Assembly (NCBI RefSeq): GCF_000282355.1
Contig: NZ_AKJL01000015.1
Location: forward strand, 1 to 61,866
Origin: Pseudomonas sp. GM49
GTDB taxonomy: Bacteria > Pseudomonadota > Gammaproteobacteria > Pseudomonadales > Pseudomonadaceae
Direction of reading: 5' to 3'
DNA: 61,866 nucleotides
Both the position numbers and the translations under genes were made by a program. This document shows, piece after piece, positions 9,833 to 18,791 of the stretch. The first letter of the stretch is position 1, and each line of letters starts with the position of its first letter. Below the pieces are notes generated by a model. It did not search any database. It had not been told where the DNA came from and worked only from the letters and a program-made list of their open reading frames with translations.

Positions 9833-10009
9833 TTACTGAAGGGCGTTGAGGGTGGCGTTGTGGGGAATGCAGCGCTCGAAGTTGCAGCTCGCGTATTCAC
9901 GGGGCAGATTGCGCAGTTGCTCGACACGCCAGGCGGCAGCGCCATACAACCCGAGCGTGACCGCGCAGGTGATGAAAATCGCGAGGTATCTTCTTGTTCT
10001 GATGTTCAT
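9833..10009 (-). CDS. Small single-span membrane protein
   Basis: A 58-residue protein with a basic N-terminus (MNIRTRRY), one hydrophobic helix (about 8-26) and a short tail containing two cysteines (YASCNFERCIP) that could form a disulphide in the periplasm. AGG lies ten bases before the ATG. An upstream in-frame start at 10054 is less likely. Convergent with pobR. Not recognised; coding status rests on the helix and the ribosome-binding site. Confidence 0.6.
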   Translation of the reverse strand: MNIRTRRYLAIFITCAVTLGLYGAAAWRVEQLRNLPREYASCNFERCIPHNATLNALQ

Positions 10010-10111
10010 GGCGTTGACCTCTGAACGAATACCTTTCGGTATTACTTTGAGCATAGGTCAGCGCCGGTGGGTTGCCAGCCATGACGCGGTATTCAGAACA
10101 CTGATGCCCCC

Positions 10112-10203
10112 CTGTAGGAGCGAGCCTGCTCGCGATAGCAATCGTTCATTGACGAAAATGTTGACTGATCCACCGCTATCGCGAGCAGGCTCGCTCCTAC
10201 AGG
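10112..10203. repeat. REPIN
   Basis: Inverted REP pair with core GCGAGCAGGCTCGCTCCTAC; the arms form an almost perfect long palindrome (CTGTAGGAGCGAGCCTGC and its complement) around about 40 bases. Confidence 0.9.
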
Positions 10204-10213
10204 TTTGATCGGG

Positions 10214-11119
10214 TTACAGGCCGATATCCCACGCCGGTTCTTCCGGAAATCTCAGTACCAGAAAATCCAGCAGGCTGCGCAATGCCGCCGGCATGTGCTT
10301 GCGTGAGGCATACACCGCATACACGTTCATTTGCCGGGGTTCAGCCGCCGGCAGCAGGCGAATCAATTCGCCGCTGTGGATGTGCACGCCGGCCTGGTAG
10401 GTGGGCAGCATCGCGACCCCGGCGCCGGCGATCGTTGCGCGTAACAGCGTGCTGGCCTCGTTGGCGCTGATGTTGCCCTGCACCGGCACGGAAACCTGTT
10501 CGCCATCCTGCTCGAAATGCCAGAGGCTTTTGCCGAAGTAGGAATGGGTCAGGCAATTGTGCAGGCTCAGATCCTCGACCCGTTGCGGCGCCGGGTGCTC
10601 GCGCAAGTAGGCAGGGGAAGCGCAGATCACCGAGCGGCAAACCGTCAGGCGGCGGGCGATCAGGTTCGGGTCCAGGTCATTGCTGGTGCGAATCGCCAGG
10701 TCGATACGCTCATCCACCAGGTTCACGGTGCGGTCGAGCATCTGCATGTCGACGCTGACGCCGGGGTAACGTTTGACGTAAGCCGCCATGGCATCGGCCA
10801 GTTGCGCCTGGCCGAACGAGGTGCTGACGCTGATCCGCAGCAGGCCGCGCGGTGCTGCGTCCGGCTCGCTGACGGCGGCTTGCATGTCGCTGGACAAGTC
10901 GAGCATTTGCCGGCAGCGGGGCAGGATCTCGTTACCGGCGGCGGTCAGGCTCAATTTGCGTGTGGTGCGATGCATCAGGCGCGCGCCGACCCAGTCTTCC
11001 AGTTCCGCCAGATACCGCGACACCACCGGCCGTGACAACTCCAGATGATCGGCAGCGGCCGACTGGCTGCCGAGGTCGACGACCGTGACGAACACACGCA
11101 TTGCTTGAAGACGATCCAT
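10214..11119 (-). CDS. LysR-family transcriptional regulator
   Basis: A 301-residue regulator with an N-terminal winged helix (SQSAAADHLELSRPVVSRYLAELEDWVGARLMHRTTRKLSLT) and a substrate-binding domain from about residue 90. It resembles the LysR subgroup that controls neighbouring oxidoreductase genes (RTTRxLxLT, ISxxxxFG). It is divergent from the MBL-fold gene at 11346, which with the NAD(P)-binding protein is its likely target. Effector unknown. Confidence 0.88.
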   Translation of the reverse strand: MDRLQAMRVFVTVVDLGSQSAAADHLELSRPVVSRYLAELEDWVGARLMHRTTRKLSLTAAGNEILPRCRQMLDLSSDMQAAVSEPDAAPRGLLRISVSTSFGQAQLADAMAAYVKRYPGVSVDMQMLDRTVNLVDERIDLAIRTSNDLDPNLIARRLTVCRSVICASPAYLREHPAPQRVEDLSLHNCLTHSYFGKSLWHFEQDGEQVSVPVQGNISANEASTLLRATIAGAGVAMLPTYQAGVHIHSGELIRLLPAAEPRQMNVYAVYASRKHMPAALRSLLDFLVLRFPEEPAWDIGL

Positions 11120-11199
11120 GATTTGCCCGCTTTCAGAAACAAACTATGTTCAAGCATCGCATTTTTTGTACCGAGTCAGGCAACTAAGCTCTGTTCCTC

Positions 11200-11302
11200 T
11201 GTAGGAGCGAGCTTGCTCGCGATTGATTCAAATACACCGCGTATCCCCGATAAGTACGCGTCATCGTTTGCGACCATCGCGAGCAAGCTCGCTCCTACAA
11301 AA
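11200..11302. repeat. REPIN
   Basis: Inverted REP pair (TGTAGGAGCGAGCTTGCTCG and its complement) inside the divergent promoter region between the LysR gene and the MBL-fold gene, so it may separate or influence the two promoters. Confidence 0.9.
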
Positions 11303-11345
11303 AAGGGCATTGGCCAAGCACGGCATTCGAACAACGGAGCAACAA

Positions 11346-12230
11346 ATGATCGGTTTCACCACCCTCAAGCGCGTATTACTGGCAAGCGCCGCCCTCGGTT
11401 TCGCCGCCCATGCAACCGCATCGACCCTGACGCTGGATGTATACAACCCCGGCGAAAAAGCCATCTTCCCGGTGACTTCGGTGCTGGTCAGCGGCGAAAA
11501 AGAAGCGATCCTGGTGGATGCGCAATTCGGCAAGTCCCAAGCCGAGCAGGTGGTGGAAAAAATCCGCGCCAGCGGCAAGCAGCTGACCACCATCTACATC
11601 AGCCACGGTGACCCGGATTACTACTTCGGCCTCGATACCCTGACGGCCGCGTTCCCCAAGGCCAAGGTCCTCGCCTCGCAGCCGACCGTTGACCACATCA
11701 AGCAAACCGTCGACGGCAAACTGGCGTTCTGGGGCCCGAAAATGGGTGCCGATGTGCCGGCCAAAACCATCGTGCCTAACGTGCTCAAGGGCGACAGCCT
11801 GATGCTCGAAGGGCAGAAGTTGCAGGTGCTTGGTCTTGAAGGCCCACAGCCGGATCGCAGCTTTGTGTGGATTCCGTCGATCAAGGCGGTGGTCGGCGGT
11901 GTCGTGGTGGCGCAAAACATCCACGTGTGGATGGCTGACACGCAAACTCCGCAGTCCCATGCCGATTGGCTGACTACGCTGCATTCCATTGAAACCCTGA
12001 AACCGAAGACTGTCGTGCCGGGGCATTACCTCGGCGACGGCAACCATGCCCTCGCCTCGGTGCAGTTCACAGCCGATTACATCAAGGCTTTCGACGAAGA
12101 AACCGCCAAGGCCAAGGACTCTTCCGCACTGATCGCCGCGATGAAAAAACGCTTCCCGACCCTGGGTGACGAAAGCTCCCTGGAGCTGAGCGCCAAAGTC
12201 GCCAAGGGCGAAATGAAGTGGGGTGAATGA
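11346..12230 (+). CDS. Exported metallo-beta-lactamase-fold protein with altered metal motif
   Basis: A 294-residue protein with a signal peptide (residues 1-26, cleavage near ATA-STLTL). The MBL core has SVLVSGEKEAILVDAQFG, but the HxHxDH metal motif reads HGDPDY at residues 87-92: the second His is Asp and the last is Tyr. A further His is in VVPGHYLGDG. Likely a periplasmic hydrolase with a changed metal site, or a binding protein. Start ATG 11346 was chosen because the signal peptide begins there. Possible partner genes: the divergent LysR regulator and the next gene. Confidence 0.82.
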   Translation: MIGFTTLKRVLLASAALGFAAHATASTLTLDVYNPGEKAIFPVTSVLVSGEKEAILVDAQFGKSQAEQVVEKIRASGKQLTTIYISHGDPDYYFGLDTLTAAFPKAKVLASQPTVDHIKQTVDGKLAFWGPKMGADVPAKTIVPNVLKGDSLMLEGQKLQVLGLEGPQPDRSFVWIPSIKAVVGGVVVAQNIHVWMADTQTPQSHADWLTTLHSIETLKPKTVVPGHYLGDGNHALASVQFTADYIKAFDEETAKAKDSSALIAAMKKRFPTLGDESSLELSAKVAKGEMKWGE

Positions 12231-12253
12231 ATTTAAGGGGTAATGGGGATTCC

Positions 12254-12283
12254 TGTGGCGAGGGGGCAAGCTCCCTCGCCACA
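12254..12283. repeat. Short dispersed palindrome (TGTGGCGAGGG type)
   Basis: TGTGGCGAGGG and CCCTCGCCACA around GGCAAGCT; same family as 5805-5836. Lies between two co-directional genes. Confidence 0.7.
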
Positions 12284-12332
12284 AAGGCTCCAATGCAACA
12301 TACCGATATTTTCAAGCCAACTGGAGAACGTC

Positions 12333-12947
12333 ATGAGCAAAATCGCAATCATCGGTGCCACCGGTCGTGCCGGTAGCCAACTGCTGGAAGAAGCCCTACG
12401 TCGTGGTCACAGCGTTACCGCCATTGCCCGTGACACGGCGAAAATCGGCCAGTGTGCCGGTGTGGTCAGCAAGAACGTCGACGCCCTCGACGCCGCTGCA
12501 CTGCAAGCTGCCGTCAAGGGGCATGACGTGGTAATCAGCGCGGCGCATTTCACCACGCTACCGGCCAGCGCGGTCGTCGGGCCGGTGAAAGGGGCCGAGG
12601 TAAAACGCTTGCTGGTAGTGGGCGGGGCCGGTTCGCTGTTGTTGCCAGACGGAACGCGGGTGATCGACAGCAAAGGTTTTCCGGACGCGTACAAGGCCGA
12701 AGCCGGCGCCGGTGCCGAGTTCCTGGGGAGCCTGCAGCAGGAAAAGGATCTGGACTGGACCTTCCTGTCGCCATCGGCCGAATTTGTCGAGGGCGAACGC
12801 AGCGGGAAATTCCGCACCGGCCAGGATGATTTGCTGGTGAGCAGCGAAGGGCGTAGCTGGATCACATTCGCCGATTATGCGATTGCGATGCTCGACGAAG
12901 TGGAAGCGCCGAAGCATTCGCGGCAGCGCTTTACAGTCGGGTATTGA
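12333..12947 (+). CDS. NAD(P)H-binding protein (atypical SDR)
   Basis: A 204-residue Rossmann protein beginning MSKIAIIGATGRAGSQLLEEALRRG, with the GATGRAG dinucleotide motif at residues 8-14. It lacks the YxxxK catalytic pair, as in atypical NmrA/BLVRB-like SDRs that act as flavin or quinone reductases or redox sensors. The start at 12333 follows TGGAGAACG. It lies downstream of the MBL-fold gene, separated by a repeat hairpin, so co-transcription is possible but not shown. Confidence 0.85.
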   Translation: MSKIAIIGATGRAGSQLLEEALRRGHSVTAIARDTAKIGQCAGVVSKNVDALDAAALQAAVKGHDVVISAAHFTTLPASAVVGPVKGAEVKRLLVVGGAGSLLLPDGTRVIDSKGFPDAYKAEAGAGAEFLGSLQQEKDLDWTFLSPSAEFVEGERSGKFRTGQDDLLVSSEGRSWITFADYAIAMLDEVEAPKHSRQRFTVGY

Positions 12948-12961
12948 GTTCACTGATCACT

Positions 12962-13053
12962 TGTGGGAGCGAGCTTGCTCGCGATAGCGGTTGATCATCC
13001 GGCATTGATGTCGACTGACCCGACGCCATCGCGAGCAAGCTCGCTCCCACAGG
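12962..13053. repeat. REPIN
   Basis: Inverted REP pair with canonical cores between two converging genes. Confidence 0.9.
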
Positions 13054-13077
13054 GTTACATGCCAGGCCTTTCAGAGT

Positions 13078-13959
13078 TCAGCGGCTCTGCGCCTGCTCCA
13101 CCAACCAGCCCATCAACTCGCGCAACTTCGGTGAAGGTCCGGGTTTTTCGGGGAAAACCAGGTAATACGCCAGTCCCGTTGTTACCTTCAATTCGAATGG
13201 CATGACCAGCCGCCCGGCATTCAGGTCATCGCCGATCAGCGACCAATCGCCAATCGCCACCCCTGTTCCCTGGGACGCCATCGACATCGCCAGGTCCAGG
13301 GTTTCGAAATGCTGGCCCTTACCGACATTGGTCAAATGCACATCCGCGGCTTTCAGCCAGGCCTTCCAGTCCCGCTCGTCGCGGGTCGGGTGCAGTAGCA
13401 GGTGTTGTTGCAGATCGGCCGGTATCTGCAGGGGCATGGGGCCTTCGAGCATCGGTCTGGAACACACCGGCGTGAGTTGTTCGTCGAAGAGTTTTTGCGA
13501 CATCAATGAATTGTCCGGCGGTGCGCCGTACATCACCGCCGCATCGAACTGTTCGAGATGAAAATCCACGCCGTGCTTGACCGTGGTGGTTAGTTCCACC
13601 GGCACGTCCGGGCGTTCCTTTTGCCATTGCAACAGACGCGGCAGCAGCCAGCGCATGACGCAGGTCGGTGCCTTGAGTTGCAGGGTTTCGCGCTTCTCGC
13701 CGATCTGCTCAACCGCTTCGTCGATCAGGCCGAAAATCTGCTGGACCCGTGGCAGCCATTCCCGTCCCTCGGCTGTCAGGTCCAGGCCTCGGGCCTGGCG
13801 GATGAACAACTCATAACCCAGATGGTCTTCCAGCCCGGCGATCTGCCGACTCACCGCGCCCTGGGTGATGTGCAGTTGTTCGGCGGCCCGGGTGAAATTG
13901 CAGCACTGCGCGGTAATCAGAAAAGTGTGCAGTGCCGGCAGGGGGGGCAGTCGTTTCAT
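13078..13959 (-). CDS. LysR-family regulator, GcvA-like
   Basis: The 293-residue regulator opens with MKRLPPLPALHTFLITAQCCNFTRAAEQLHITQGAVSRQIAGLE, the hallmark of the GcvA-like LysR subgroup. The effector domain follows from about residue 92. It is divergent from the decarboxylase-dehydrogenase-ABC transporter island starting at 14119 and is the obvious candidate regulator of that island. Effector unknown; by analogy, the transported substrate or its oxo acid. Confidence 0.88.
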   Translation of the reverse strand: MKRLPPLPALHTFLITAQCCNFTRAAEQLHITQGAVSRQIAGLEDHLGYELFIRQARGLDLTAEGREWLPRVQQIFGLIDEAVEQIGEKRETLQLKAPTCVMRWLLPRLLQWQKERPDVPVELTTTVKHGVDFHLEQFDAAVMYGAPPDNSLMSQKLFDEQLTPVCSRPMLEGPMPLQIPADLQQHLLLHPTRDERDWKAWLKAADVHLTNVGKGQHFETLDLAMSMASQGTGVAIGDWSLIGDDLNAGRLVMPFELKVTTGLAYYLVFPEKPGPSPKLRELMGWLVEQAQSR

Positions 13960-14118
13960 TGGGATCCAAGGTATGACGTGAGGACATGGCTAGTATGACT
14001 TTTTATCCATTGTTGCGGCTACGTGTCGCCCGTTCCAATGAGGCCATTCCCGGGCCTGCGAATCCATCATAAACACACCGCAGCCCCGGCGTCTCAAACG
14101 AACAAAAAGGGCAAAGAC

Positions 14119-15756
14119 ATGGCGACGTGCGGCGAAGTATTGGTCAAGTTACTCGAAAACTACGGAGTCGAGCAGGTGTTCGGCATTCCGGGGGTTCATA
14201 CCGTGGAACTGTATCGCGGGCTGGCCCGTTCGAGCATCAACCACGTCACGCCGCGCCATGAACAGGGCGCCGGCTTCATGGCCGACGGCTACGCCCGCAC
14301 CAGCGGCAAACCGGGTGTGTGCTTCATCATCACCGGTCCTGGCATGACCAACATCACCACCGCCATGGGCCAGGCCTACGCCGATTCGATCCCGATGCTG
14401 GTGATCTCCAGCGTGCAATCGCGCAGCCAGTTGGGTGGCGGTCGCGGCAAGCTGCATGAGCTGCCGAACCAGGGCGCACTGTGCGCCGGTGTGGCGGCGT
14501 TCTCCCACACCCTGATGTCGGCGTCGGAATTGCCGGGCGTGTTGGCCCGCGCCTTTGCGCTGTTCCAGGCTGGCCGTCCGCGCCCGGTGCACATTGAAAT
14601 TCCATTGGACGTTCTGGTTGAAGAGGCTGACGACTTGCTCACCAGCCTGCCGGTCAATATCGACCGCGCCGGTGCTTCGCCGAGCGCCGTGTCGCGCATG
14701 ACCGAATTGCTGGCTGGCGCCAAGCGTCCGCTGATTCTCGCCGGTGGCGGTGCCATCGACGCGGCGGCCGAGCTGACTGAACTGGCCGAGATGCTGGACG
14801 CGCCGGTCGCGCTGACCATCAATGCCAAGGGCATGCTCGCCTCCGGCCACCCGCTGCTGATCGGTTCGACCCAGAGCCTGGTCGCCACCCGTGCGCTGGT
14901 CGCCGAGGCCGATGTGGTCCTGGCCATCGGCACCGAACTGGCCGAGACCGACTACGACGTGACCTTCGCCGGTGGCTTCGAGATTCCTGGCCAACTGCTG
15001 CGCGTGGACATCGACCCGGACCAGACCGTGCGCAACTACCCGCCGCACGTGGCACTGGTGGCCGACTCGCGCAACGCCGCCCAGGCTTTGCTCAGCGCCC
15101 TGTCGCACAAATCCCTGGCCGAGCGCAGCAACGATTGGGGCCAGGTACGCGCCGCACGTCTGCGTGAAGACCTGGCCGCGACCTGGGACGCACCGACCCT
15201 GGCCCAGACCCGTTTCCTCGAAACCGTGCTGCACGAACTGCCGGACGCGGTGTTCGTCGGCGATTCGACCCAGCCGGTGTACACCGGCAACCTGACGTTC
15301 AACCCGGAGCGCCCGCGTCGCTGGTTCAACTCGTCCACCGGTTACGGCACCCTCGGTTACGCCTTGCCGGCCGCGATTGGCGCATGGCTTGGCGGCAGCG
15401 CTGAAAACGGTGCCCGCCCGCCGGTGGTGTGCCTGATCGGTGACGGTGGCCTGCAATTCACCCTGCCGGAACTGGCCAGCGCCGTCGAAGCGCGTACCCC
15501 GGTGATCGTGCTGCTGTGGAATAACCAGGGCTACGAAGAGATCAAGAAATACATGGTCAACCGCGCTATCGAGCCGGTCGGCGTGGACATCTACACCCCG
15601 GACTTCATCGGTGTGGCCAAGGCCTTGGGTTGTGCGGCCGAAGCGGTCAGCAGTGTCGAGCAACTGCGTGGTGCATTGCGTATGGCCACCGATCGCCAGG
15701 GCCCGACCCTGATTGAAATCGACCAGGCCAAGTGGATGCAGGCGGTGTCGAAATGA
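14119..15756 (+). CDS. Thiamine-diphosphate decarboxylase, AruI-like (5-guanidino-2-oxopentanoate decarboxylase family)
   Basis: A 545-residue acetolactate-synthase-fold enzyme. The catalytic Glu is in HEQGAGFMADGYAR, and the thiamine-diphosphate/metal motif is GDGG ... LLWNNQGYEE. The closest known role is AruI, which decarboxylates the 2-oxo acid of arginine to an aldehyde. The stop overlaps the start of an aldehyde dehydrogenase (ATGA), matching decarboxylation followed by oxidation. No aminotransferase is encoded nearby, so the true substrate is open. Start ATG 14119; an extension to 14023 lies in the promoter region. Confidence 0.85.
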   Translation: MATCGEVLVKLLENYGVEQVFGIPGVHTVELYRGLARSSINHVTPRHEQGAGFMADGYARTSGKPGVCFIITGPGMTNITTAMGQAYADSIPMLVISSVQSRSQLGGGRGKLHELPNQGALCAGVAAFSHTLMSASELPGVLARAFALFQAGRPRPVHIEIPLDVLVEEADDLLTSLPVNIDRAGASPSAVSRMTELLAGAKRPLILAGGGAIDAAAELTELAEMLDAPVALTINAKGMLASGHPLLIGSTQSLVATRALVAEADVVLAIGTELAETDYDVTFAGGFEIPGQLLRVDIDPDQTVRNYPPHVALVADSRNAAQALLSALSHKSLAERSNDWGQVRAARLREDLAATWDAPTLAQTRFLETVLHELPDAVFVGDSTQPVYTGNLTFNPERPRRWFNSSTGYGTLGYALPAAIGAWLGGSAENGARPPVVCLIGDGGLQFTLPELASAVEARTPVIVLLWNNQGYEEIKKYMVNRAIEPVGVDIYTPDFIGVAKALGCAAEAVSSVEQLRGALRMATDRQGPTLIEIDQAKWMQAVSK

Positions 15757-17201
15757 CGCTTCCTACGACTCTGGATGGCCTGTACATCAACGGCCAATGG
15801 TCGGCCGGTAACGAACACCTGCGCGTGATCAACCCGGCGACCGAAGCCCTGTTGACCACGGTGAATGGTGGCGATGAGCGCGCTGTTGCTCAAGCCGTGA
15901 GTGCGGCGACCCAGGCTTTCGCCGATTGGTCGAAAACCACGGGTGCCGAACGCGGTGCGATCCTGCGCAAAATCGCCGTGGGCGTGCAGGCCAATCGTGA
16001 AAAATTGATGCACTTGCAATCGAGCAACAACGGCAAGCCGCAGTTCGAAGCAGCGATCGACGTCGATGACGTGATCGCCACGTTCGAGTACTACGCCGGT
16101 CTGGCCGAAGGGCTGGACGCGAAACAGGACAGCGCCATTGAGCTGCCGACTGACGACTTCAGCGCTCGTCTGCGCCGTGAACCTTGCGGTGTAGTCGGCT
16201 TGATCGTGCCGTGGAACTTCCCGATGGTTACCACTGCGTGGAAACTCGCGCCGGCCCTGGCCGCCGGTTGCTGCGTGGTGCTCAAGCCTTCGGAAGTCAC
16301 GCCGCTGCCGGAGCTGGAACTGGCAACGATCATTGCTGAAGCCGGTTTGCCGGCGGGTGTGTTCAATCTGGTGTGCGGCACCGGCCTGGCCGTTGGCGCG
16401 CCGTTGTCGGCGGATCCGCGGATCGCGAAAATTTCCTTCACCGGCAGCAATGCGGTCGGCGTGCAGGTCATGCAGCGGGCGGCGGAAACCGTCAAAGGCG
16501 TGAGCCTGGAACTGGGCGGAAAATCATCGCTGCTGGTGCTGGCCGATGCCGATCTCGACCTGGCGGTGGAAGTGGCCTGCGGCGGTGGTTTCTTCAACGC
16601 CGGGCAGATGTGTTCCGCTACCAGTCGCGTGCTGGTTGCCGATGAGCTGGCCGACGAATTCCTTACCCGTGTGAAGGCTCGTGCCGAAGCCATTCGTGTG
16701 GCCGACCCGTTCGACCCGAACGTGGAGATGGGCGCGCTGGTCAATCAGGCGCAATACCAGCGCGTGCTCGGTCACATCGATCGCGGTTTGAGCGCCGGCG
16801 CCAAGCTGGTTTGCGGTGGCAATCGCCCGGCCGACCTGCCACGCGGATATTTTTTGCAGCCGACGGTTTTCACCGAAGTGCCCCTCGACAGTGCGTTGTG
16901 GTGTGAAGAGATTTTCGGCCCGGTGATCTGCGTACGCAGTTTTGCCTCTGAAGCCGAAGCGATTGCCCTGGCCAACGACAGCCAGTTCGGCCTGGTTGCC
17001 AGTGTGGTGACGCGCAATGCCGAGACCGCCGACCGCGTCGCCAACGCTTTGCAGGCGGGGCTTGTGTGGATCAACGCACCGCAGGTGATCTTCCCGCAGA
17101 CCGCCTGGGGCGGCTACAAGCAGAGCAGCATCGGCCGCGAATTGGGGCCGTGGGGCTTGCAGGCTTTCCAGGAAATCAAACACGTGATTCGGGCTGTCTG
17201 A
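15753..17201 (+). CDS. Aldehyde dehydrogenase, betaine/aminoaldehyde type
   Basis: The 482-residue NAD(P)-dependent enzyme has the catalytic Asn in PWNFPM, Glu in LELGGKSS and Cys in GQMCSATSR. Overall it resembles betaine-aldehyde and guanidino/aminobutyraldehyde dehydrogenases. It overlaps the decarboxylase gene by four bases (ATGA), so translation is coupled and it presumably oxidises that enzyme's aldehyde product to the acid. The pairing is comparable with AruI and KauB in arginine breakdown; the actual substrate is inferred. Confidence 0.92.
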   Translation: MTLPTTLDGLYINGQWSAGNEHLRVINPATEALLTTVNGGDERAVAQAVSAATQAFADWSKTTGAERGAILRKIAVGVQANREKLMHLQSSNNGKPQFEAAIDVDDVIATFEYYAGLAEGLDAKQDSAIELPTDDFSARLRREPCGVVGLIVPWNFPMVTTAWKLAPALAAGCCVVLKPSEVTPLPELELATIIAEAGLPAGVFNLVCGTGLAVGAPLSADPRIAKISFTGSNAVGVQVMQRAAETVKGVSLELGGKSSLLVLADADLDLAVEVACGGGFFNAGQMCSATSRVLVADELADEFLTRVKARAEAIRVADPFDPNVEMGALVNQAQYQRVLGHIDRGLSAGAKLVCGGNRPADLPRGYFLQPTVFTEVPLDSALWCEEIFGPVICVRSFASEAEAIALANDSQFGLVASVVTRNAETADRVANALQAGLVWINAPQVIFPQTAWGGYKQSSIGRELGPWGLQAFQEIKHVIRAV

Positions 17202-17210
17202 CGCCAATTA

Positions 17211-17312
17211 CTGTAGGAGCGAGCTTGCTCGCGATGGACGTCAACGATGACGTGGGGCGCCTGAATGTACGCGGCGCCCGTGCACCCATCGCGAGCAAGC
17301 TCGCTCCTACAG
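17211..17312. repeat. REPIN, near-copy of the one at 18627
   Basis: Inverted REP pair; the interior also matches that of 18627-18729 (GATGGACGT.AACGATGACG, CCTGAATG, GCGGCGCC), unlike other REPINs here. It separates the dehydrogenase from the binding-protein gene. Confidence 0.9.
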
Positions 17313-17427
17313 AAAACCCATCCGCATGCCCCGAAAGTAGGCATGCGCTGGCGTCATGGCTTCAATGAGTTTTTATCGATAGTCAGGTGTTTTACACGAC
17401 CTCAGGATGAACTTGCTGGTTCAGCCA

Positions 17428-17449
17428 AGCCCCCGAAAATAGAGGGGCT
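17428..17449 (+). other. Hairpin in the leader of the binding-protein gene
   Basis: AGCCCC and GGGGCT pair around a ten-base loop, about 75 bases before the start codon at 17522. No T-run follows. The rest of 17313-17521 shows nothing else recognisable apart from the ribosome-binding site GGGAG at about 17511. Confidence 0.35.
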
Positions 17450-17521
17450 AACGCTGGTCCGGTCGCGCGGATGCAACAGTTTCGACCTGCCTCATACCTA
17501 CAAAAACAAAGGGAGTCCGTA

Positions 17522-18625
17522 ATGGGCGAGCATGATCTGAACAGACGTCAATTTATCAAGACCGTGGGCGTAGCCTCGGTTGCAGCGGCAGCCATGAGCA
17601 TGCCGTTCATCAAGGCCAATGCCAGCGATACACGTTTTGCCGGCAAGACCCTGCGTTTGCTGACCTGGTCCGACGACACCGGCCTGGCTGCACTGCGCAA
17701 CATCGCCGCGACTTTCGAAGACAAGTACGGCTGCAAGGTCATCGCTGACCGCACCGGCAGTACCTCGGAAATGGTCGCCAAACTCAAGGCCGGCGGTGAT
17801 CGTCCGCAGTACGACATCATCACCCTGGCCGGCGTCGGCGCCGAAGGTCTGGCCGCCGCCAACCTGCTGGAAAAACCCGACCTCAACCGCATTCCCAACC
17901 TCGTCGACGTACCAGAGAAATACCGCACCGGCGCCAACGGCCACGGCATCGGTTACCTGCTGTGGTGCAACAGCCTGGTCTACAGCACCCGCACCCAGAA
18001 ACAAGCGCCGGACAGCTATGCGGCCCTGTGGGACCCGGAGCTGGCCCCGAACATCTTCCTGCCGCCGCCGAACTGGACCGAGGCCATGGACCTGATCATC
18101 ATCGCTGCCAAACTGGCCGGTGGTGACGAACACAACATCGAGCCTGGCTTCAAGAAACTCGCCGAGCTGAAAGATCGTGTGGTGACCCTGGGTGAAAACC
18201 CGAACCAGATCGCCGAGCTGTTCCGCACCGGTTCCCTGGACATGGGCGGCCTGTACGCGCCGGCCTTCTTCCCGAAACAGATCCGCGATCCGAACTACGG
18301 CCTGGGTGCCACGTTCGGCATGAAGGAAGGCTTCTACACCGACCTGATGCTGTCTGTGATGCCGAAGAACCGTCCGGGCGATACCGACATGGCCTACGCC
18401 TTCATCAACCACTCTCTGGACCCGCTGGTACAGGGCAAGATGGCTGAAGACATCTACAACGGCCCGGTCAACGCCAAGGCGATCATCTCCGCCGAAGCGC
18501 GCAAGAGCCCGTACATCCTCACGCCGGAGCAGATTGCCGAGAAGGCGATCATGCACGACAACGCCTTCCTGGCGACTGTGCATGACCAGTGGATTCGTCG
18601 TTACACGGAAATCTTTTCTTCCTGA
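17522..18625 (+). CDS. ABC transporter substrate-binding protein, polyamine (PotD) type, Tat-exported
   Basis: A 367-residue periplasmic binding protein. The N-terminus LNRRQFIKTVGVASVAAAAM is a twin-arginine signal, with cleavage near KANA-SDTRF at about residue 35. The mature part has the PotD/PotF-like fold (LRLLTWSDDTGLAAL, YDIITLAG, YLLWCNSLVYST). It would capture a small cationic or amino compound for the importer genes that follow. Start ATG 17522, preceded by AAAGGGAGTCC. First gene of the transporter, isolated from the permeases by a REPIN. Confidence 0.9.
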   Translation: MGEHDLNRRQFIKTVGVASVAAAAMSMPFIKANASDTRFAGKTLRLLTWSDDTGLAALRNIAATFEDKYGCKVIADRTGSTSEMVAKLKAGGDRPQYDIITLAGVGAEGLAAANLLEKPDLNRIPNLVDVPEKYRTGANGHGIGYLLWCNSLVYSTRTQKQAPDSYAALWDPELAPNIFLPPPNWTEAMDLIIIAAKLAGGDEHNIEPGFKKLAELKDRVVTLGENPNQIAELFRTGSLDMGGLYAPAFFPKQIRDPNYGLGATFGMKEGFYTDLMLSVMPKNRPGDTDMAYAFINHSLDPLVQGKMAEDIYNGPVNAKAIISAEARKSPYILTPEQIAEKAIMHDNAFLATVHDQWIRRYTEIFSS

Positions 18626-18626
18626 T

Positions 18627-18729
18627 CTGTAGGAGCGAGCTTGCTCGCGATGGACGTTAACGATGACGAGGGCTGCCTGAATGAGCGCGGCGCCGTCACG
18701 TCCTTCGCGAGCAAGCTCGCTCCTACAGG
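18627..18729. repeat. REPIN, near-copy of the one at 17211
   Basis: Inverted REP pair directly after the binding-protein stop. Such elements after a binding-protein gene often stabilise its mRNA relative to the downstream permease genes. Confidence 0.9.
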
Positions 18730-18791
18730 GGGCCGGGGGTGACACCCCGCTTCCGTGTGCCATTGATCCTCCATTGACGAGACCCTTTGCT

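Noticed and set aside
14119..15756. Calling the decarboxylase an acetolactate synthase (ilvB/ilvI)
   Set aside because: It lacks an adjacent small subunit and is coupled to an aldehyde dehydrogenase and importer, which fits a catabolic decarboxylase.
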